Origin: Candidatus Hydrogenedentota bacterium
GTDB lineage: Bacteria; Hydrogenedentota; Hydrogenedentia; Hydrogenedentales; JAEUWI01
Direction: 5' to 3'
Length of the DNA: 64,000 nt
Assembly (NCBI GenBank): GCA_016182605.1
Contig: JACPGE010000106.1
Span: 105,064 to 169,063, forward strand
In this document: piece by piece, positions 60,732 to 64,000 of the stretch
Layout: each line of letters begins with the position of its first letter
Position numbering within the stretch: position 1 is the stretch's first letter
Translations under genes and position numbers: made by a program
Notes under the pieces: model-generated
Told to the model about the DNA's origin: nothing
Seen by the model: only the letters and a program-made list of their open reading frames with translations
The model's database searches: none

Positions 60732-63704
60732 TTAAAGTTGCGCCGCCTCCCCGCCCACGCCGTAGATCCACGGGCCGGACGCGCCGGGACCGATCTCGAT
60801 CACGATGCTATCGTCCTCGCGGCGGTGGGCCACCGCCGTGCCCCGGCTACCAGGCGTGGGGCCTTCGGTCACGAAGTGCATCGCTTCCGGCAGGCCCGCC
60901 GCGGGAATGCGCAGCGTGCCCTGTCCATAGACCATAAGCTGCACCACCGCGCCACCTTCTTTCCGGCGGTACTCCTGCACGGGCGCCCACGCCACAAAGG
61001 GCAGGGGCGCTTCCGAAAATTGCGTCGCCGTGCCATCGATGGTGATGGCCGCGCAGTTGCCACCGGCAAAGCCAATCAGCTTGCCCGCCGCATCCACGCG
61101 AAAAGTCACCGCGCCATCGCCCTCATAGCTCACCGTGTGGCCGTTCACCGCGAAGTCCTGCAGCGTGATGCGCTCCGAAGGCAGCGTCAGGCCCGCAACG
61201 ACCTTCTGATCCTCTTCCGGCTTGCGGATGAAGCCCCCCGGCCAGCCTTCTTCCAGCTCGCGCAGGTGCGGCGCAAGCGCGACCGCGCCATTCGGGAAGC
61301 GGCACGCAAGCCAAGGCGTGGTGCGCGAGACATACTCCGTGTTGTCGTTCGCCGCGCCCGAGGGACCATAGGCCCCCAACGCGCTGAGCGTTTCAAACCA
61401 GGTTCGCACCTCGTAGGTGAGGCTCTTCGATTGATCGTCCCGCGGACGGAAGCCAAGAAACACCGCCTGGCCGCCGCTGGCATGGGCGCGATGGGTGCCC
61501 ACCACGCGCGGACCCACCTGCGCGCAGGGCGTCGCACCTTCACGGGGACTAACGGGATAAATGCGATCCACGAGAAAGTCGGTAAGAATGATCTGCGGCG
61601 GCACACCTGCGAGCGCACCACTGAAGCTCACCTGCTTGCCCGGCGCGAGGAAGCCCTCCATGCGCCCTGCGGCATAGTCCACGCCAAAGAGATCGCACCA
61701 CGCGGGCAACGCGGGCTCGCCCTCCTGCGTGAGCACCGGGGGCGGCCCCGACCAAATCACGCGGCCGCCCTGCTCGACGAGCTGCCCCATCATGTCGAGC
61801 AGCGCCTTTGCGGGAAAGGGCTCAAACTGCGTGGCGATCGTGGTGAATCGGCGTCCCGCTACTTCCACCGCGCCATTCACCACCGTGCCGCGCTCCAGAA
61901 GTTTCGCCGCGGTGATCTGGTTCGCGTACCCGTACTGGCTCATCCAACTGCCAAAGCGCTCGTCTACCGCGACGAGATCGAGCGGGTACAGCATGAGCAC
62001 GTCCACGTCGCGGTGTTCCATGCCCTGCACCATGCCATAGCCCGGGTGGGCCGATGCGCCGTAAACATTCACCAGGGCCTGGCGGCGGCGGCTGATCTCG
62101 TCGGGCATGCCCCAGTGCGCGCCGTAGGAATAGGGCACCTCGTTGAGAATGCCCGTGGAGCACGCCAGGGCCAGCGCAAAATAATTGCGATCGAGCCAGC
62201 CCCCCTCCGCGTGATCATTGCCGTTCCCCGTGAGGAAGTCGCCCCACTTGAAGTAATCGGAACAGGCCGACGCCGATTGGTGCACCGTGTCGGACCACAC
62301 AAAATTCGAGGTGTATTCATACTGGTGGCGCTGGTGCGGCTCCGGGCCCGAACGCCAGGAATCGATGGTCGGGCTCTCCGCCCAGGTCGCGTGGGCGCGC
62401 GCCTCGAGGCGGTGCCCCGTGCGCGTTTCCGCGTGCCGCTTCGCCGCCACAAAAAGATCCACCACGCCATCCTGCAGCAGCCGGTAGTAGTTCGCGCGGA
62501 AGAGCGCCGTCGCCCGTATTTCCGTCGGCGAATCGCCAAAGACGTGCATCGTGTCTTCCTTCGCCGTGAGATCCGACGCCCAGTCGTCCTGCCCGTGGCA
62601 GAAATAAACCAGGTACTTCGCGAAGTCGGTAAATTGCGCGCCATGGGCTGCGGCAAAACGATTCGCCAGGCCCGGACTCACGTAGCGCAGGGCAAACTCG
62701 CCATGATCATGGTGGCTGAAATAGCCCCAGTCCTGCTGAATGTGCATTTCGTCGCTGTAGAGGCCGTTGAGCTTCACCCCCGCATCCACATATCGATCCA
62801 CCAGCCCCTTCAAAAAGGGCAGCGCGCTCTCGCTGAAGTAGTCCATCTCGGGCGTCTTGTACTGCTGCACGATCAGCACACGGTTCAGTTCGCCAATATC
62901 GGCGCGGCCCGTGCCATGCACCCGGATCCGCACCGATTCAAAATCGCCCGCCTTCGACGCGAGGCCCTCATAAACCTCCACCTGCGCCGTGTCGCTAATC
63001 TCCACGATGCCGTTCGGATCCACCACGCGGTACGGCGTGCCGCCAAGCTTGCGCTCGCTGAATGCGAACACGCGAACGCCCGCATCCACGATGCTGATGG
63101 GGCCCTTGTTGTTCGACCAGCGCTCCTGCTTCCAGAGCTGCACGCTGTACGCGCCCGACTTCGGATCGCGCACCCCCTTGCGGTAGTGCATCCACACCCC
63201 CGATTCACCGGTCTGCTTCGCGTAGCCCGGTCCAATTTCCAGCGGGCTGAGCAGACTTAACTCCAGGCCGATGCCATACTCCTTCGCCACCGCGCTAATC
63301 TTCGCCAGCCGCTCGATGTAGGTATCCGTGTCCGGCGTGTACTGGCGCTCCTGCCCCTTCAGGTCCGGACGGTACTGGCTGAAAAAATGGTCGAACGCAA
63401 AGATCAGCGTGCGCCGCCCGCCCGCCTGCGCCTGCTCGCAGATCTTGCGCAATGTGGTCAAGTTCGGCGTGCCCGAGATGCCCAGGTCCACTTCCTGATC
63501 CGGATTCGTAAGGGCATCAAGCTGCCCATCGCTCACAAGAATGATGTGCGACCGCGGTATATGAAAGGCCCACGGCCCGGGATAATTCACCACCTCGCCC
63601 TGATACACGTCCTCCGGCGCCAACGGCATCTCCTGCGCCTGCGCACCACTCACTATCACCAGGCTCAACAACGCCCCCAAGAACACCCGATACAGCGTTT
63701 TCAT
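60732..63704 (-). CDS. Large exported glycoside-hydrolase-like protein
   Basis: The protein has 990 aa from ATG 63704 (GGAG upstream); a longer frame starting at 63731 would add residues before the signal. The signal is MKTLYRVFLGALLSLVIVSG with AQA cleavage. The central region suggests a TIM-barrel glycosidase: ILVSDGQLDALTNPDQEVD, LKGLVDRYVDAGVKLNGLYS followed by DEMHIQQDWGYF (candidate acidic active-site residues), and a later part like the beta-galactosidase trimerisation region (LMLYPLDLVAVDERFGSWMS, FEPFPAKALLDMMGQLVEQG). The C-terminus is a beta-rich domain. No family is firmly matched; GH42/GH-A-like is the best guess. It is the first gene of the minus-strand run at the window end. 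Confidence 0.7.
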   Translation of the reverse strand: MKTLYRVFLGALLSLVIVSGAQAQEMPLAPEDVYQGEVVNYPGPWAFHIPRSHIILVSDGQLDALTNPDQEVDLGISGTPNLTTLRKICEQAQAGGRRTLIFAFDHFFSQYRPDLKGQERQYTPDTDTYIERLAKISAVAKEYGIGLELSLLSPLEIGPGYAKQTGESGVWMHYRKGVRDPKSGAYSVQLWKQERWSNNKGPISIVDAGVRVFAFSERKLGGTPYRVVDPNGIVEISDTAQVEVYEGLASKAGDFESVRIRVHGTGRADIGELNRVLIVQQYKTPEMDYFSESALPFLKGLVDRYVDAGVKLNGLYSDEMHIQQDWGYFSHHDHGEFALRYVSPGLANRFAAAHGAQFTDFAKYLVYFCHGQDDWASDLTAKEDTMHVFGDSPTEIRATALFRANYYRLLQDGVVDLFVAAKRHAETRTGHRLEARAHATWAESPTIDSWRSGPEPHQRHQYEYTSNFVWSDTVHQSASACSDYFKWGDFLTGNGNDHAEGGWLDRNYFALALACSTGILNEVPYSYGAHWGMPDEISRRRQALVNVYGASAHPGYGMVQGMEHRDVDVLMLYPLDLVAVDERFGSWMSQYGYANQITAAKLLERGTVVNGAVEVAGRRFTTIATQFEPFPAKALLDMMGQLVEQGGRVIWSGPPPVLTQEGEPALPAWCDLFGVDYAAGRMEGFLAPGKQVSFSGALAGVPPQIILTDFLVDRIYPVSPREGATPCAQVGPRVVGTHRAHASGGQAVFLGFRPRDDQSKSLTYEVRTWFETLSALGAYGPSGAANDNTEYVSRTTPWLACRFPNGAVALAPHLRELEEGWPGGFIRKPEEDQKVVAGLTLPSERITLQDFAVNGHTVSYEGDGAVTFRVDAAGKLIGFAGGNCAAITIDGTATQFSEAPLPFVAWAPVQEYRRKEGGAVVQLMVYGQGTLRIPAAGLPEAMHFVTEGPTPGSRGTAVAHRREDDSIVIEIGPGASGPWIYGVGGEAAQL

Positions 63705-63990
63705 CGACACTACTCCACGTTGGTTCAACAAAGAAGAAAAGACATCCCCGTGGAAAGCCTACTCCCAGAAGCGCCGCGGGGTCAACGCGCTGCGGTCGAA
63801 GGAGGGAGCGTTACGTGATCACGGTTGTTGTATCCCGTCTTCTGGGATCGCCGTTTCCGCAGGGGACTGTTAGCATGCATAGGCGTGGTTTTTTCAAGCG
63901 GAGATGAAAAAGTGGGAAGCCTCCGGGCAATATTCGCAAATCGAATGGCGTGGACCGACGGGTCGGCCACGAAACCCAAGGAGACTTCCC

Positions 63991-64000
63991 ATGAATTCAC
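63991..64000 (+). CDS. Start of an unidentified plus-strand gene
   Basis: ATGAATTCAC at the window end is preceded by CCCAAGGAG (63976-63984) at good spacing, a convincing translation start. Only three codons are visible, so no product can be named. Confidence 0.4.

Noticed and set aside
60738..63260. 840-codon plus-strand frame opposite the large glycosidase-like gene
   Set aside because: Arg/His-rich shadow frame; the minus-strand reading has a signal peptide, ribosome-binding site and protein-like composition.
63782..64000. Minus-strand frame of about 72 codons at the right edge
   Set aside because: It lacks a visible ribosome-binding site and overlaps a plus-strand start with a strong Shine-Dalgarno.

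Overview
The window is high-GC bacterial DNA, roughly 60-65% G+C by eye. It carries densely packed genes, Tat-signal sugar isomerases and Gfo/Idh/MocA oxidoreductases, a DUF1080 protein, a PEP-CTERM protein, a SUF iron-sulfur operon and a complete V/A-type ATPase operon. This mix suggests an uncultured Planctomycetota/Hydrogenedentota-like bacterium. That placement is inferred from gene content; no rRNA or phylogenetic marker tree backs it.

Layout. 1-3470 (minus): a peptidoglycan-recycling operon made of a MurNAc/GlcNAc kinase fused to MurQ etherase, a SpoIID/LytB lipoprotein and the first codons of anmK. 3471-3924: a divergent intergenic region holding a nested inverted-repeat element. 3925-4851: dprA-like gene. 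5216-10554: sufBCDSU. 11000-13269: gap-pgk glycolytic pair. 13391-16220: rpsO-pnp with a terminator and a long imperfect hairpin between them. 16312-18041: M16 peptidase and dut. 18195-18606: HicB/HicA toxin-antitoxin pair. 18734-22837 (minus): methyltransferase, then Tat-exported sugar isomerase, an orphan Tat protein and a Gfo/Idh oxidoreductase. 23111-26955: small membrane, zinc-ribbon and TPR proteins. 26981-27820: comF. 28209-29042: PEP-CTERM protein. 29118-35605 (minus): signalling and envelope genes (PAS/PAS hybrid kinase with a degenerate ATPase domain, MshEN-HDOD protein, LysM-like/amidase_3 hydrolase, PilZ protein). 35711-40669 (minus): exopolysaccharide cluster (Wzz/GNVR, Wzy-like polymerase/ligase, GT4, epimerase). 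40961-50416: V/A-ATPase operon in the archaeal order H-I-K-E-C-F-A-B-D, with a PtsN-like EIIA gene attached. 50726-51205: DUF151 nuclease-family gene. 51479-55056 (minus): fadN-fadA beta-oxidation operon behind a promoter and a TetR-like palindrome.

55484-58337 (minus) is the most striking region. It is a clearly A+T-richer island of three translationally coupled genes: a nuclease-fold/CTD effector, an 80-aa middle component and a DUF2326 coiled-coil ABC ATPase. Together they form a predicted ABC three-component (ABC-3C) conflict/defence system. 58475-63704 (minus) returns to host-like DNA with a DUF1080 protein, a gene remnant, a lipoprotein with two STN-like modules and a large exported glycoside-hydrolase-like protein. 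A new plus-strand gene begins at 63991.

How the genes work together. The left half is core metabolism and information processing (FeS assembly, glycolysis, mRNA decay, dUTP removal). The middle joins predicted c-di-GMP/redox signalling to envelope and exopolysaccharide genes. The right half couples energy conservation (ATPase) and fatty-acid oxidation, then a horizontally acquired defence island and polysaccharide-use genes.
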